64,000 bases of DNA, taken from Allorhizobium pseudoryzae (GTDB taxonomy: Bacteria; Pseudomonadota; Alphaproteobacteria; Rhizobiales; Rhizobiaceae). Location of the stretch: NCBI RefSeq assembly GCF_011046245.1, contig NZ_CP049241.1, forward strand, positions 2,248,001 to 2,312,000, written 5' to 3'. Shown here piece by piece: positions 42,631 to 52,111 of this stretch. Every line of letters starts with the position of its first letter. Position 1 is the stretch's first letter. A program made the translations under genes and the position numbers. Under the pieces are notes generated by a model, which saw only the letters and a list, made by a program, of their open reading frames with translations, had not been told where the DNA came from and ran no database searches.

Positions 42631-44457
42631 TCAGGCGGCCCGGCGGCGCGGGCGCGGATCGATCTGCACTTCGTCTTCACGGCTGACGAACTGGTTGACC
42701 AGCGCCACCATCTCGCCCACCTCCTCGGTCAGCGAATGGCTGGCGGCATTCATTTCCTCGACCATCGCCGCATTCTGCTGGGTAATCTGGTCCATCTGGT
42801 TGACGGAGGTGTTGATCGCCTGCAGCACGTCGCTCTGTTCGCTGGTGCCGAGTGCGATCGTCTCGATGTCGCCGGCAATGGACGCGATGTCGTTCTCGAT
42901 TTCCTTCAGAGCCTCGCCGGTGCGCGAGACGAGCGCCACGCCGCCGGCCACTTCGTTGGTGGAATGGGTGATGAGCGCGTGGATTTCCTGCGCGGCATTG
43001 GCGGATCGTTGGGCGAGTGCACGTACTTCCTGGGCGACAACGGCAAACCCTTTGCCGGCTTCGCCTGCGCGTGCCGCCTCGACGCCGGCGTTCAGCGCCA
43101 GCAGGTTGGTCTGGAAGGCGATCTCGTCGATGAGGCCGGTGATCGAGCCGATGCGCTGGGAGGCATCCTCGATGCGGCTCATGGCATCGATCGCCTGACG
43201 GACGATCTCGGCCGAGCGTCCGACATTTTCGCGCGCGTGGTTGCTCTTCGTCATCGTGTTCTTGGTCAGGCCGCTGGAGGCGGCGATATTCGAGGTGATC
43301 TCGTCCAGCGCGGCAGCGGTCTCTTCCAGGGCCGCGGCCTGCTTTTCGGTGCGGTGGGCGAGGTTGTCGGCGGAGCCATCCAGGCTTTCGGCATTGGCAC
43401 GGATTTCATCCGCCTTGCCCAGCACCCGGCGCATCGTCTGCTGGAAGACGGCGAGCGACCGGTTGAAATTGTTGCGCAGCACCTCGAATTCCTCGTCGAA
43501 GGGCTCGTCCAGCGTGACATGGATGTTGAAGCGCGACAGGCGATCGAGGCCGGCGCCCAGATCGTCGATGACCTTCTTGAGGGTCGCGGCCCGTTGCGTT
43601 TCGATGGCCAGCTGGCGGTTGCGCTCTTCGCTCGTCTGCTGTTCGTGGCGGTCGGCATCCTGCTCCAGCCGTTCCTTCTCCAGGGCCGCCTCGCGGAAAT
43701 GGGCCACGGCCTGTGCCATGTGGCCGACTTCGTCCTTGCGGTCGGCATGCGGCACCGGGCTTTCGAGGTCTCCGGTCGCCAGGGCGGTCATGTAGCGTTG
43801 CATGTCCTGCAATGGCGAGATGGCGCGTCGGCGAAACAATGCGATGCCGCCGAGAAGGACGATGACGGCCACGCCGCTCGCCGTATAGGCCAGGGAGCGA
43901 TAGAAGGTTCCGGTGGTGGCGGCTCGCGCCTCGACGGCGGTCATGTCCTTGTGGGCCATGTCGACCAGGTGCACGACGGCGGCGCGCTGGGTGCGGAAGC
44001 GCTTTCTCAGCTCCGTCAGGTCGGTTTCCTTGCCATTGACGGCGGCAATCTTGAACTGCGGGACAACAACCTCGAACAGATGTTGCCAGAAGGCTTCGGA
44101 CGCCTGTTTGTACTCTCCGAAGACGAAGGATGCGGTGGCGGCCGGCAGGGGTTTGGTGGCCCAGGCCGCCATGCGTGCCGAGTAATCGGCGTGCAGCTTC
44201 TTCAGCATTTCGGTATTGGCGTCCGCTTCTTCCGGATAGGCCGCCGTCTCGGTGGCCGTCAGATAGGCCTCGACCACGAACATCGGCGGCGGCAGGATGT
44301 CGGCCACGAGGTCCTTCGCATCGATGATGAGGCTGTATTCCGGTCCGTCGATCTGCAACTGACGCAGAGAATACAGAAGCGTTCCCACCGCGACAGACAG
44401 TCCCATGAAGAGAACCATTCCGAACAGAGCAAGAAAGCGCGATATGGTCATCTGCAT
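42631..44457 (-). CDS. Methyl-accepting chemotaxis protein
   Basis: A 608-residue transmembrane chemoreceptor. It has a first membrane helix near residues 8-30, a periplasmic region of about 155 residues (with KDLVADILPPPMFVVEAYL near the membrane), a second helix near 187-208, a HAMP domain and a cytoplasmic hairpin with the tip EIAFQTNLLALNAGVEAARA. Unlike the receptor at 7.9 kb it has no C-terminal EEF-type tether and ends in RPRRRAA. GGAG lies upstream of the ATG. The ligand is unknown. Confidence 0.93.
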   Translation of the reverse strand: MQMTISRFLALFGMVLFMGLSVAVGTLLYSLRQLQIDGPEYSLIIDAKDLVADILPPPMFVVEAYLTATETAAYPEEADANTEMLKKLHADYSARMAAWATKPLPAATASFVFGEYKQASEAFWQHLFEVVVPQFKIAAVNGKETDLTELRKRFRTQRAAVVHLVDMAHKDMTAVEARAATTGTFYRSLAYTASGVAVIVLLGGIALFRRRAISPLQDMQRYMTALATGDLESPVPHADRKDEVGHMAQAVAHFREAALEKERLEQDADRHEQQTSEERNRQLAIETQRAATLKKVIDDLGAGLDRLSRFNIHVTLDEPFDEEFEVLRNNFNRSLAVFQQTMRRVLGKADEIRANAESLDGSADNLAHRTEKQAAALEETAAALDEITSNIAASSGLTKNTMTKSNHARENVGRSAEIVRQAIDAMSRIEDASQRIGSITGLIDEIAFQTNLLALNAGVEAARAGEAGKGFAVVAQEVRALAQRSANAAQEIHALITHSTNEVAGGVALVSRTGEALKEIENDIASIAGDIETIALGTSEQSDVLQAINTSVNQMDQITQQNAAMVEEMNAASHSLTEEVGEMVALVNQFVSREDEVQIDPRPRRRAA

Positions 44458-44708
44458 GCGTGTGAGCTCCAGTCTCTGACCCTAGGCTGTCTGATGCGGC
44501 TTCTAGTGAACAGGGTTAATCTAAGATTAACATAAGCATAAATTTGTTATTCAATTGCTAATGGCGCAGTACAATTGATTTAACTGTTCGACCTATCCGG
44601 CTGTGCGAAAAGTGTTTTTTAAAGTGCAGGCTTTCCTGAAGAAAAACTTTCGCCGCGCGTCTTCAGGCCGTCCGATCTGACGCTGTCGCGGAGCAGCACA
44701 GATCCCGC

Positions 44709-44737
44709 TTGTCAGACACAAAGCCGCGCGCTATGAA
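44709..44737 (+). promoter_or_regulatory. trpL promoter
   Basis: TTGTCA (44709-44714) and TATGAA (44732-44737) are spaced by 17 bp. A start 8 bases past the -10 falls on the A of the leader-peptide ATG at 44745. An in-frame ATG at 44733 is part of the -10 and so would not be transcribed. Confidence 0.7.
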
Positions 44738-44744
44738 CGTCGCC

Positions 44745-44789
44745 ATGACAACGTCGAGCAACATGATGATCTGGTGGTGGGCACGCTAA
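44745..44789 (+). CDS. trpL: trp operon leader peptide (peTrpL)
   Basis: The 14-codon reading frame encodes [14 protein letters not shown] with three consecutive Trp codons. It has the same length and the same IWWWAR end as the S. meliloti peptide. Ribosome stalling at the Trp codons controls the downstream attenuator. In S. meliloti the peptide also acts in trans. No ribosome-binding site precedes it, in line with a leaderless mRNA. Confidence 0.92.
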   Translation: MTTSSNMMIWWWAR

Positions 44790-44824
44790 ACGCGGCCTTG
44801 ACCAGTCATGTCCAAAGACGAGAC

Positions 44825-44857
44825 AAAGCCGCCCGAAACTCCCGAGGCGGCTTTTTT
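44825..44857 (+). terminator. trp attenuator terminator
   Basis: AAAGCCGCC (44825-44833) pairs with GGCGGCTTT (44846-44854), followed by a continuous T-run to 44857. It lies between the leader peptide stop and the trpE(G) start, as expected for transcription attenuation. Confidence 0.9.
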
Positions 44858-44914
44858 GATGAAAAGACCTCCTCCAGAACCGGGCTCGATGGGAAAGAGG
44901 AAGAGGTTAAGAGC

Positions 44915-47104
44915 ATGGTCACCATCATCGAAGACGACGGCTCGGAGGTCTACGAGACTCGTGGCGGCATTTCCGTCAGCCGCAAGCGCCGGCCGACCCC
45001 TTATGCCAATGCGGTGTCCAGTTACGTGGACAAACTGGATGAACGCCGCGGCGCGGTCTTCTCGTCGAACTACGAATATCCGGGCCGCTATACCCGCTGG
45101 GATACGGCGATCGTCGATCCGCCGCTCGGCATCTCCTCCTTCGGCCGCACTGTCTGGATCGAGGCCTATAACGGCCGCGGCGAAGTGCTGCTCGATTTCA
45201 TTGCGGATCGCCTGTCGTCCGAACCGGACCTGACGCTCGGGGCACGCTCTCAGCGCCGTCTCGACCTCTCCGTCAACACGCCTTCCCGCGCCTTTACCGA
45301 GGAAGAGCGCTCGAAGATGCCGACGGTGTTTACCGTGCTGCGCGCCATCGTCGATCTCTTCCATTCGGATGCTGACAGTGCCATCGGCCTCTTCGGTGCC
45401 TTCGGTTACGATCTCGCCTTCCAGTTCGATTCCATCGATCTTTCGCTCAACCGCCCCGATGACCAGCGCGATATGGTGCTGTTCCTGCCGGACGAGATCC
45501 TCGTCGTCGACCACCACGCCGCCAAGGCCTGGATCGACCGCTACGATTTTGCCCGCGACGGCAAGACGACGGTCGGCAAGTCGGAAGAGATTGCGCCGGA
45601 ACCCTTCCGCACGACGGACACGATCCCGCCGAAGGGCGATCATCGCCCCGGCGAATATGCCGAACTGGTGGTGAAGGCGAAGGAAAGCTTCCGCCGCGGC
45701 GATCTGTTCGAGGTCGTGCCCGGCCAGAAGTTCATGGAACGCTGCGATTCAAAACCCTCGCAGATCTCCAACCGCCTGAAGGCGATCAACCCGTCGCCCT
45801 ATTCCTTCTTCATCAATCTCGGCAACCAGGAATATCTCGTCGGCGCTTCGCCGGAAATGTTCGTGCGCGTTTCCGGTCGCCGCATCGAGACCTGCCCGAT
45901 TTCCGGCACGATCCGCCGCGGCGAAGATGCGATCTCCGACTCCGAACAGATCCTGAAGCTCTTGAACTCCAAGAAGGACGAGAGCGAGCTCACCATGTGC
46001 TCGGACGTCGACCGCAACGACAAGTCCAGAGTCTGCGAGCCGGGGTCGGTCAAGGTCATCGGCCGCCGGCAGATCGAGATGTATTCGCGGCTCATCCACA
46101 CGGTGGACCATATCGAGGGACGCCTGCGTCCGGACATGGACGCCTTCGACGGCTTCCTCTCCCACGCCTGGGCCGTTACCGTCACCGGGGCGCCGAAGCT
46201 TTGGGCGATGCGCTTCATCGAGAAACACGAAAAGAGCCCGCGGGCCTGGTATGGTGGTGCGATCGGCATGGTCGGCTTCAACGGCGACATGAACACGGGT
46301 CTCACGCTGCGCACCATCCGCATCAAGGACGGCATTGCCGAGGTGCGCGCCGGCGCGACGCTGCTCAACGACAGCGACCCGCACGAGGAAGAGGCCGAAA
46401 CCGAACTGAAGGCCTCCGCCATGATTGCCGCCATCCGCGATGCCCGCACGGGCAATACCGCCAAGGTCAGCCGTGACGTGCAGACGGTGGGGCAGGGGGT
46501 GAAAATCCTGCTGGTCGATCACGAGGACAGCTTTGTCCATACGCTCGCCAACTATTTCCGCCAGACGGGAGCGGACGTCTCCACCGTGCGCACGCCGGTG
46601 CCGGAGGAGATCTACGACCGGATCAAGCCGGATCTGGTGGTGCTCTCGCCCGGACCCGGCAATCCGAAGGATTTCGATTGTAAGGCAACGATCAAGGCGG
46701 CGCGCGCCAAAGGTCTGCCGATCTTCGGCGTTTGTCTCGGCCTGCAGGCGCTGGCGGAAGCCTATGGCGGCGAGCTTCGGCATCTTGCGGTTCCGATGCA
46801 CGGCAAGCCGTCGCGCATCCGCGTGCTGGAGCCGGGGATCGTCTTTGCCGGCCTTGGCCGCGAGGTGACGGTCGGCCGTTATCACTCGATCTTCGCCGAT
46901 CCGAAGACGCTGCATCCGGATTTCATCATCACTGCGGAAAGCGAGGACGGCACGATCATGGGGATCGAACACGCCAAGGAACCGATTGCGGCGGTGCAGT
47001 TCCACCCCGAATCGATCATGACGCTCGGCGGCGATGCCGGCATGCGGATGATCGAGAACGTGGTGGCGAACCTGTCGCGCCGGGCGAAGGAACAGGCGGC
47101 GTAA
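44915..47104 (+). CDS. trpE(G): Fused anthranilate synthase TrpE(G)
   Basis: A 729-residue fusion that makes anthranilate from chorismate and glutamine, the first step of tryptophan synthesis. Residues 1 to about 505 are the TrpE part, with [32 protein letters not shown] ([11 protein letters not shown]) and [17 protein letters not shown] short linker leads to the TrpG glutaminase, with catalytic Cys607 ([10 protein letters not shown]) and His697/Glu699 (HPES). The fused form and its length are typical of Rhizobiaceae. The ATG at 44915 has a GAGG upstream. Control is by attenuation at the leader region. Confidence 0.97.
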   Translation: MVTIIEDDGSEVYETRGGISVSRKRRPTPYANAVSSYVDKLDERRGAVFSSNYEYPGRYTRWDTAIVDPPLGISSFGRTVWIEAYNGRGEVLLDFIADRLSSEPDLTLGARSQRRLDLSVNTPSRAFTEEERSKMPTVFTVLRAIVDLFHSDADSAIGLFGAFGYDLAFQFDSIDLSLNRPDDQRDMVLFLPDEILVVDHHAAKAWIDRYDFARDGKTTVGKSEEIAPEPFRTTDTIPPKGDHRPGEYAELVVKAKESFRRGDLFEVVPGQKFMERCDSKPSQISNRLKAINPSPYSFFINLGNQEYLVGASPEMFVRVSGRRIETCPISGTIRRGEDAISDSEQILKLLNSKKDESELTMCSDVDRNDKSRVCEPGSVKVIGRRQIEMYSRLIHTVDHIEGRLRPDMDAFDGFLSHAWAVTVTGAPKLWAMRFIEKHEKSPRAWYGGAIGMVGFNGDMNTGLTLRTIRIKDGIAEVRAGATLLNDSDPHEEEAETELKASAMIAAIRDARTGNTAKVSRDVQTVGQGVKILLVDHEDSFVHTLANYFRQTGADVSTVRTPVPEEIYDRIKPDLVVLSPGPGNPKDFDCKATIKAARAKGLPIFGVCLGLQALAEAYGGELRHLAVPMHGKPSRIRVLEPGIVFAGLGREVTVGRYHSIFADPKTLHPDFIITAESEDGTIMGIEHAKEPIAAVQFHPESIMTLGGDAGMRMIENVVANLSRRAKEQAA

Positions 47105-47135
47105 GGGCTGTTTGGGGCTCTCCATCTATTCCATC

Positions 47136-47168
47136 AAACCTCGCAAGACTCGGTCTTGCGAGGTTTTT
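47136..47168 (+). terminator. Intrinsic terminator of trpE(G)
   Basis: CCTCGCAAGAC (47139-47149) and GTCTTGCGAGG (47153-47163) form a perfect 11-bp stem with a 3-base loop, followed by TTTTT. Confidence 0.95.
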
Positions 47169-47240
47169 ATGTGACCGGCGACGGATCCGGCGAGTGGTAC
47201 CCAGGTAACCGTCGGGCACATTCCGGGGCCGACTGTCGGA

Positions 47241-47414
47241 TCAGTCGTGGCACTCAGGCACTGGCTTTCCGTCATCGTTCCCCCAGCTTTTCAGCCAGGC
47301 GCTGACTTCGTCGCCGGTCAGATGGCGACCGGAATGTTGGTAGGCGGTCCAGAATGCGTCTGCTTCCTGCCTGAAGCTTTCGCGCGCTTCGTCGCGCGGT
47401 TCGATCGGTTTCAA
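47241..47414 (-). CDS. Possible 57-aa protein overlapping the phosphatase stop
   Basis: Directly after the phosphatase gene, in another frame, an open reading frame encodes 57 residues starting KPIEPRDEARESFRQEADAF and ending GNDDGKPVPECHD. The TTG start and the phosphatase TGA overlap as TTGA. The segment SGRHLTGDEVSAWLKSWG looks conserved and resembles the C-terminal part of small antitoxin/CopG-type proteins, but no DNA-binding part or toxin is present. It could be a coupled small gene, a remnant, or a C-terminal tail of the phosphatase after a frameshift. Confidence 0.45.
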   Translation of the reverse strand: MKPIEPRDEARESFRQEADAFWTAYQHSGRHLTGDEVSAWLKSWGNDDGKPVPECHD

Positions 47415-47977
47415 CTCGGCAATCCAATCAGCTTCTCGAAATCTTCCCAGGTGTCGTCCATGGCATAGGCGCCGGTGAAGGGAATGTTCAGGTGGCCGAA
47501 GAGCGGCGTCAGCTGCCATTCGGCGGTCCGTTCGTCCACATTCGCCACCTGCTGCAGATACATGACGGAGGCAAGGCCGGTGCGGTCGGCGCCGTTCTTG
47601 CAGTGGACGAGGATTGGGCCTTGTGCCGTGCGGAGCAGGCTGACCAGCTTGAAACTCTGTTCCGGCGTCAGTTCCTTGCTGGCCGACATCGGAAAATCCA
47701 CATGCGTCACACCGTGTGCATGCGCGGCCGCCAGTTCATCCTCGTACCAGGCCGCACCGGGTTTTGCGCCGCGCAGGTTGATGACGGTTCGGATGTGGTA
47801 GGTCTCGATATAGTGATCGAAGCCGTCCTTCGAAAGCTGGGCGGAGCGGTAGAACTGGCCGGGTACGACCTCGTGGACATTCCCCGTCAGCTGCAGAAAG
47901 CCCAGATAGGCACCGAGCAGCAGCAGCGGCGCGACGAGACAAAGCCCGGCGCCTTTAGCGATCTGTGAAACTGTCAT
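47411..47977 (-). CDS. Membrane-anchored dual-specificity/tyrosine phosphatase-like protein
   Basis: A 188-residue protein with an N-terminal membrane segment (GLCLVAPLLLLGAYLGFLQL) and a cysteine-phosphatase domain facing the periplasm. The active-site P-loop is VHCKNGADRTG (CX5R), preceded by the general-acid region around DFPMSASKEL. A FYRSAQLSKDGF motif near the N-terminus is typical of this prokaryotic tyrosine phosphatase group. The start at 47977 lacks a strong ribosome-binding site. The C-terminus at GLPS overlaps a 57-codon frame. The substrate is unknown. Confidence 0.82.
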   Translation of the reverse strand: MTVSQIAKGAGLCLVAPLLLLGAYLGFLQLTGNVHEVVPGQFYRSAQLSKDGFDHYIETYHIRTVINLRGAKPGAAWYEDELAAAHAHGVTHVDFPMSASKELTPEQSFKLVSLLRTAQGPILVHCKNGADRTGLASVMYLQQVANVDERTAEWQLTPLFGHLNIPFTGAYAMDDTWEDFEKLIGLPS

Positions 47978-48206
47978 GAAGGCCCCCGTCCGACCGAAGC
48001 AGATGCACCACACCTGCTGGAACACGATGAAGATCGCATCGGTGGCGGTTTTGTGGCAAGCGGAAAAGCTTGCCGAAGTGCTTTGACATTGCCGTCAATC
48101 CGAGCGATAGAGCGCACGAAACCGAAACCGCCGAGCGCTACAGTGTGCTCGGCGGTTTCGCCGTTTTCAGGCTTTTGCAAATCATTCGCATGCGCACGGA
48201 AAGACG

Positions 48207-49118
48207 ATGACCGACGACGAAAAACAGCTTGTCCAACGCCTTGCCTTCTGGGGCATCCCGCTCTCGCTTGGCGTGATGGGCCTCAAGCTCCTGGCCTGGT
48301 GGGTCACCGGTTCAGTGGCGCTTCTGTCCGACGGGCTGGAGAGCTTCGTCAATGTTGCGGCGGCCTGCATCGCCTACTTCGTCATTCGTTATGCGCAGCG
48401 TCCGGCAGACGAAGATCACCAGTTCGGCCATCACAAGGCGGAATATATCTCCGCCGTCATCGAAGGCGTGCTGATCGTCATTGCCGCGCTGCTGATCGTC
48501 AAGGAGGCCTGGGGCGGGCTGGTCGAGCCGCGCCTGCCGGAGGCGCCGGTCATGGGTCTGGCGATCAATGCCTTGGCCGGCGTCATCAACGCCGCCTGGG
48601 CAATGCTTCTCATCCGCATCGGCACCAGCCATCGTTCGCCGGCGCTCAAAGCCGACGGGCAACACATCATGTCGGATGTGGTCACATCCGCCGGCGTGCT
48701 GATCGGCCTCATTCTCGCACTTCTGACCGGTTATGCCATCCTCGACCCGGTTCTCGCCATCATCGTCGGCATCAACATTCTCTACCAGGGCTCGAAGGTC
48801 ATCTCCCACTCTCTGGGCGGACTGATGGACAAGGCGGTCGAGCCGGAAGAGGAAGATGCGATCCGTGCGGCGATCCGCAGCCATTCCGCCGGCGCGCTCG
48901 GCGTGCATGATCTGAGAACCCGCCGTGCTGGCGCTGTCGCCTTCATCGATTTCCATCTGGTGGTGCCGGCGAAGATGCCGGTCGGTGAGGCGCATACGAT
49001 CTGCGATCGCTTGGAAGATGCGATCAAGGCGGTTATTCCCGGCGCATCACTCGCCATTCATGTGGAGCCGGAGGGCGAAAGCCCCCACGGGCTCAAGGTT
49101 ACTGTAGAAGGTCAATGA
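48207..49118 (+). CDS. Cation diffusion facilitator transporter
   Basis: A 303-residue inner-membrane metal/proton antiporter of the CDF family. It has six predicted membrane helices, [15 protein letters not shown] in helix 2, the [15 protein letters not shown] metal site in helix 5 (His-x3-Asp) and a C-terminal cytoplasmic domain with [18 protein letters not shown]. The metal (Zn, Fe or Mn) cannot be told from these residues alone. QueF begins one base after its stop, so the two are co-transcribed. Confidence 0.92.
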   Translation: MTDDEKQLVQRLAFWGIPLSLGVMGLKLLAWWVTGSVALLSDGLESFVNVAAACIAYFVIRYAQRPADEDHQFGHHKAEYISAVIEGVLIVIAALLIVKEAWGGLVEPRLPEAPVMGLAINALAGVINAAWAMLLIRIGTSHRSPALKADGQHIMSDVVTSAGVLIGLILALLTGYAILDPVLAIIVGINILYQGSKVISHSLGGLMDKAVEPEEEDAIRAAIRSHSAGALGVHDLRTRRAGAVAFIDFHLVVPAKMPVGEAHTICDRLEDAIKAVIPGASLAIHVEPEGESPHGLKVTVEGQ

Positions 49119-49119
49119 A

Positions 49120-49584
49120 ATGAGCATGACGGATGTCAGCGGGCTCTCGCAGCTCGGTAAACACGTAGAGGCTCCGACGAGCCCGGAGACGGCGGTTCTC
49201 GAAAAAGTGCCGAACAGCAATGCGGGCACGGATTACGTGGTGCGCTTTACCGCGCCGGAATTCACCTCGCTTTGCCCGATGACCGGCCAGCCGGATTTCG
49301 CCCATATCGTCATCGACTACATTCCGGGCGAGTCGCTCGTCGAATCGAAATCGCTGAAACTGTTCCTCGCCGCCTTCCGCAATCACGGCGCCTTTCATGA
49401 GGATTGCTCGGTCTATATCGCCAAGCGGCTGGTCGATCTTCTGCAACCGAAGTGGCTCCGGATCGGCGCCTACTGGTATCCGCGCGGCGGCATCCCGATC
49501 GATGTCTTCTGGCAGACCGGTGCGGTGCCGGAAGGGGTCTGGCTGCCGGACCAGGGTGTGCCGACCTATCGCGGCCGCGGATAA
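49120..49584 (+). CDS. queF: NADPH-dependent 7-cyano-7-deazaguanine reductase
   Basis: A 154-residue type I QueF that reduces preQ0 to preQ1 in queuosine synthesis. The catalytic Cys52 and Asp59 are in [11 protein letters not shown], and the NADPH-binding motif is ESKSLKLF at 75-82. His of HEDCS and the C-terminal YPRGGIPID complete the family pattern. It starts 1 base after the CDF gene stop and is presumably translated from the same mRNA. There is therefore no room for a preQ1 riboswitch directly ahead of it. Confidence 0.97.
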   Translation: MSMTDVSGLSQLGKHVEAPTSPETAVLEKVPNSNAGTDYVVRFTAPEFTSLCPMTGQPDFAHIVIDYIPGESLVESKSLKLFLAAFRNHGAFHEDCSVYIAKRLVDLLQPKWLRIGAYWYPRGGIPIDVFWQTGAVPEGVWLPDQGVPTYRGRG

Positions 49585-49654
49585 TCCGGCTTTCGGATCA
49601 GACTTTGCAGCGCGGGGAAGTCTCGAGCTTTCCCGCGGTGCTTTTTGTGCTTGA

Positions 49655-50449
49655 TCAGACGAAATCGCTGCCGTCGTCGCTGCCGAGATCGGTGTCGTCG
49701 TTCCAGCCGGTATCGTTGGTATCGAGATCGGCCTGCTGCAGGTTGTCGTCCGGCTCCAGGTTGGCGCTGGCATTCGTGCCGGTATCGATCTGCGGCGGAT
49801 CATTGCTGGGATCGCCGTAATAGTTGTTGATGACGGTTTCCTCCACCGGCGCATTGCCAAAGCCTTCGCTCAAGGGTGCGCCGAGCCCGAGCCCGGCCAT
49901 GTGATGGCCGAAGATCCCGCTCAGGGAATTGGCAAGCAGCATACCGCCCGCAACGCCTGCGGCGGTGCCGAGCGCACCGGTGAGGAAACTGCTCCCGGCG
50001 GAGGGGCCGGACACAGGTTGCGACCACGGGCCTGTCGGCGCCTGGGAATAGCCAGATGCCTGCCCATAGCCCTGCGGCTGGCTCCAGGGCGCGCCGCGAT
50101 CGGTCGCCGGATAGGCGGGACGCGAGGGTGCGGGCGGTGCGGTCCGCGTCGGCTGGCTGGAGCCGAAGATCGAGCTCAGGAAACCGCGTTCCTCCGGCTG
50201 GGGTGCCGGTTTCGCCAGGTTTCCCTCAAGCTCGCGGATCCGACCTTCGAGATCGTTGATACGTTTGGAGGCGGCTTCGAGCCCTTTTTCCTGAACGATC
50301 ACCGCCTGCGCCAGATAATAGGGCGCGGCCGGTTCGGCGCGCACCGCATCGGCAATCAGCCGTTCGGCATCGGCATCGCGCGGGGTGCCGGCGGCGGTGC
50401 GAACACGGTCGAACAGGGCGGTCAAAAGCTGGCGTTCTTCCGGTAACAT
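49655..50449 (-). CDS. DUF2076 domain-containing protein
   Basis: A 264-residue protein that begins MLPEERQLLTALFDRVRTAA and has the DUF2076 N-terminal helical domain (YYLAQAVIVQEKGLEAASKRI, then a coiled coil). A Pro/Gln/Ser-rich linker follows, a Gly/Ala-rich hydrophobic hairpin (GALGTAAGVAGGMLLANSL) and a very acidic Asp/Asn tail ending DDGSDFV. This architecture is that of periplasmic ligand-binding-sensor-annotated DUF2076 proteins of unknown role. AAGGAGAG lies just before the ATG at 50449. Confidence 0.88.
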   Translation of the reverse strand: MLPEERQLLTALFDRVRTAAGTPRDADAERLIADAVRAEPAAPYYLAQAVIVQEKGLEAASKRINDLEGRIRELEGNLAKPAPQPEERGFLSSIFGSSQPTRTAPPAPSRPAYPATDRGAPWSQPQGYGQASGYSQAPTGPWSQPVSGPSAGSSFLTGALGTAAGVAGGMLLANSLSGIFGHHMAGLGLGAPLSEGFGNAPVEETVINNYYGDPSNDPPQIDTGTNASANLEPDDNLQQADLDTNDTGWNDDTDLGSDDGSDFV

Positions 50450-50591
50450 CGGGTCTCTCCTTCGCTCAAAGGCTCTTTGCCTCAGCCATGAAAAAGAAAT
50501 GGGGCCGGATTCGGTCCGTGTCACCGGGGCTTTGCCTTAATTCTTGGTAAGGCGGGGGGAGGGCTCGGGTTGCGCCCGCCCGAAGCTCTCT

Positions 50592-51182
50592 TCAGCCGCC
50601 GAAGGCGAGCGACAGGCCGGCGAGGGCCGCAAGGGTTCCCAGCACCCGCGACACGACCGGTGCCGTGCGGCTGACGAGAAGGCCAAGCGCTAGGCCCGCC
50701 ACATGCAGGAGCGCGGTCGAGACCAGGAAGCCGAGACCGAAGGCCCAGGCGCCGGCATGGCCCAGCTCGGCGCCATGCGCATGGCCGTGGAAGAGGGCAA
50801 AGACCGCAACGACGGCAGCGGACGCCGCCACCGGCAGACGCACGGCGAGGCCGACCAGCAGGCCGAGACCGATGACGGAGGCGAGAATCGCCGGCTCGAC
50901 GAACGGCAGTTGAACGCCGAACACCGCCAGCGCGAAACCCAAGGCCATGGTGCCGACAAAGGCGGCGGGCACGGCAAAGAGTGCGGCGCGGCGGCCCGGT
51001 GTGGCGGCAATCTGCGCGGCCCAGAGCCCGACGGCCACCATGGCCAGAACGTGGTCGGCACCGAAGACCGGATGCGAGAGGCCGGCGGCAAAGGAACCAT
51101 GGGCCAGCGGATCAAGATGGGCGAAGGCCGGAGCGGCAGCGGCGGCAAAAAGGCCTGCGGTGAGTGAAAGACGTTTCAACAT
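50592..51182 (-). CDS. HupE/UreJ-family membrane protein
   Basis: A 196-residue inner-membrane protein with a signal-like N-terminus and about six helices. It carries the family start HLDPLAHGSFAAGLSHPVFGADHVLAMVAVGLWA (seen as GLSHPVFGADHVLAMVAVGLW) and a His-rich FHGHAHGAELGH loop. HupE and UreJ are thought to be secondary nickel permeases. No hydrogenase or urease genes are nearby. AAGGAA is 5 bp before the ATG at 51182. Nickel or cobalt uptake is inferred from the family. Confidence 0.87.
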   Translation of the reverse strand: MLKRLSLTAGLFAAAAAPAFAHLDPLAHGSFAAGLSHPVFGADHVLAMVAVGLWAAQIAATPGRRAALFAVPAAFVGTMALGFALAVFGVQLPFVEPAILASVIGLGLLVGLAVRLPVAASAAVVAVFALFHGHAHGAELGHAGAWAFGLGFLVSTALLHVAGLALGLLVSRTAPVVSRVLGTLAALAGLSLAFGG

Positions 51183-51406
51183 GAAGGGTTCCTTTGACAA
51201 TCGACAGACAGCGGCAGGTTATCATCTGCTGCACTGCATCAGGCGCAAGATTAGGCAGTGCCTAAAAATCTGTCCATCCGCAAAATGACGGTAATTGGAT
51301 TCACCTTGCCGGAAGTTCAGGCCGGCTCTTGCCGTTTCGCTCATTGTCTTGCGCGCCCGAACGCATTATGTCCGGTGGCATGCACTTCCACATTGGAGAA
51401 CGCTCT

Positions 51407-51994
51407 ATGCTTGATGAGAATGACGACGACAAGTCGAAGGAATTGCCACTCGGGAAGGAAACGGAGGCGAACCTCTTCAAGTCGCGTTCGATCTTCATCT
51501 ATGGCGGCATCACGCAGGAACTGGCGCAGAAGGTCTGCACCCAGCTCGTCGCGCTGGCCGCAGCCTCCGACGAGGATATCCGCATCTACGTGAATTCTCC
51601 GGGCGGCCATGTCGAATCGGGTGATTCGATTCACGACATGATCAAGTTCATCAAACCGAAGGTCTGGATCATCGGCACTGGCTGGGTCGCGTCTGCCGGC
51701 GCACTGATCTACGTATCGGTGCCGAAGGAACGCCGCATCTGCCTGCCGAACACCCGCTTCCTGCTGCACCAACCGTCCGGCGGCACGCGCGGCATGGCGT
51801 CCGACATCGAGATCCAGGCCCGCGAAATCATCAAGATGAACCAGCGCCTGATCAAGATCTTCTCCAAGGCCACCGGCCAGACGGAAGAGAAGATCGCCAA
51901 GGACATCGACCGTGACTACTGGCTGTCGGCGGAAGATGCCGTCTCCTACGGTCTGGTTTCGAAGATCGTCGAGAGCCAGGCCGAAATCGGCTGA
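51407..51994 (+). CDS. clpP: ATP-dependent Clp protease proteolytic subunit (ClpP paralogue)
   Basis: A 195-residue serine peptidase of the ClpP family. The catalytic triad aligns as Ser96 (GWVASAGAL), His121 (FLLHQPSGG) and Asp166 (AKDIDRD). The N-terminus ([18 protein letters not shown]) is acidic and unlike the hydrophobic axial loop of standard ClpP, and the active-site region has SAGAL rather than SMGAF, so this is a divergent paralogue. Rhizobia carry several clpP genes. GGAGA lies 8 bp before the ATG. A terminator follows. Which Clp ATPase it serves is unknown. Confidence 0.9.
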   Translation: MLDENDDDKSKELPLGKETEANLFKSRSIFIYGGITQELAQKVCTQLVALAAASDEDIRIYVNSPGGHVESGDSIHDMIKFIKPKVWIIGTGWVASAGALIYVSVPKERRICLPNTRFLLHQPSGGTRGMASDIEIQAREIIKMNQRLIKIFSKATGQTEEKIAKDIDRDYWLSAEDAVSYGLVSKIVESQAEIG

Positions 51995-52022
51995 TCGTTT
52001 TCGATCTTCGTTGCAAAATTGG

Positions 52023-52050
52023 CCCCGTCGGAGAGATCCGGCGGGGTTTT
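52023..52050 (+). terminator. Terminator of the clpP gene
   Basis: CCCCG-T-CGG (52023-52031) pairs with CCG-G-CGGGG (52038-52046), followed by TTTT. It is 28 bp past the stop codon. Confidence 0.85.
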
Positions 52051-52111
52051 CCGTATCCATGATCTGCGGCGCGGCAAATGTCCGCGCAGCGTTGCAAGAC
52101 CGGTGCATCCG

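Larger units (their letters stand above)
44745..44857 (+). ncRNA. Attenuated trp leader RNA (rnTrpL-like)
   Basis: Termination at the attenuator would release a transcript of about 113 bases containing the leader-peptide frame and the terminator stem. In S. meliloti the equivalent RNA acts as a trans-acting sRNA on trpDC mRNA. Its ends here are predicted from the promoter and the T-run, not measured. Confidence 0.65.

Noticed and set aside
44733..44789. An 18-residue trp leader peptide starting at the ATG at 44733
   Set aside because: This ATG lies inside the predicted -10 element (TATGAA), so it should not be on the transcript; the 14-residue form matches the known rhizobial length.
47241..48025. 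Certain frameshift in the phosphatase gene
   Set aside because: The P-loop domain is complete and the downstream segment could be a separate small gene, so I report it as undecided rather than call a pseudogene.
49000..49130. A preQ1 riboswitch ahead of queF
   Set aside because: queF begins one base after the CDF gene, so no untranslated leader exists at that position.
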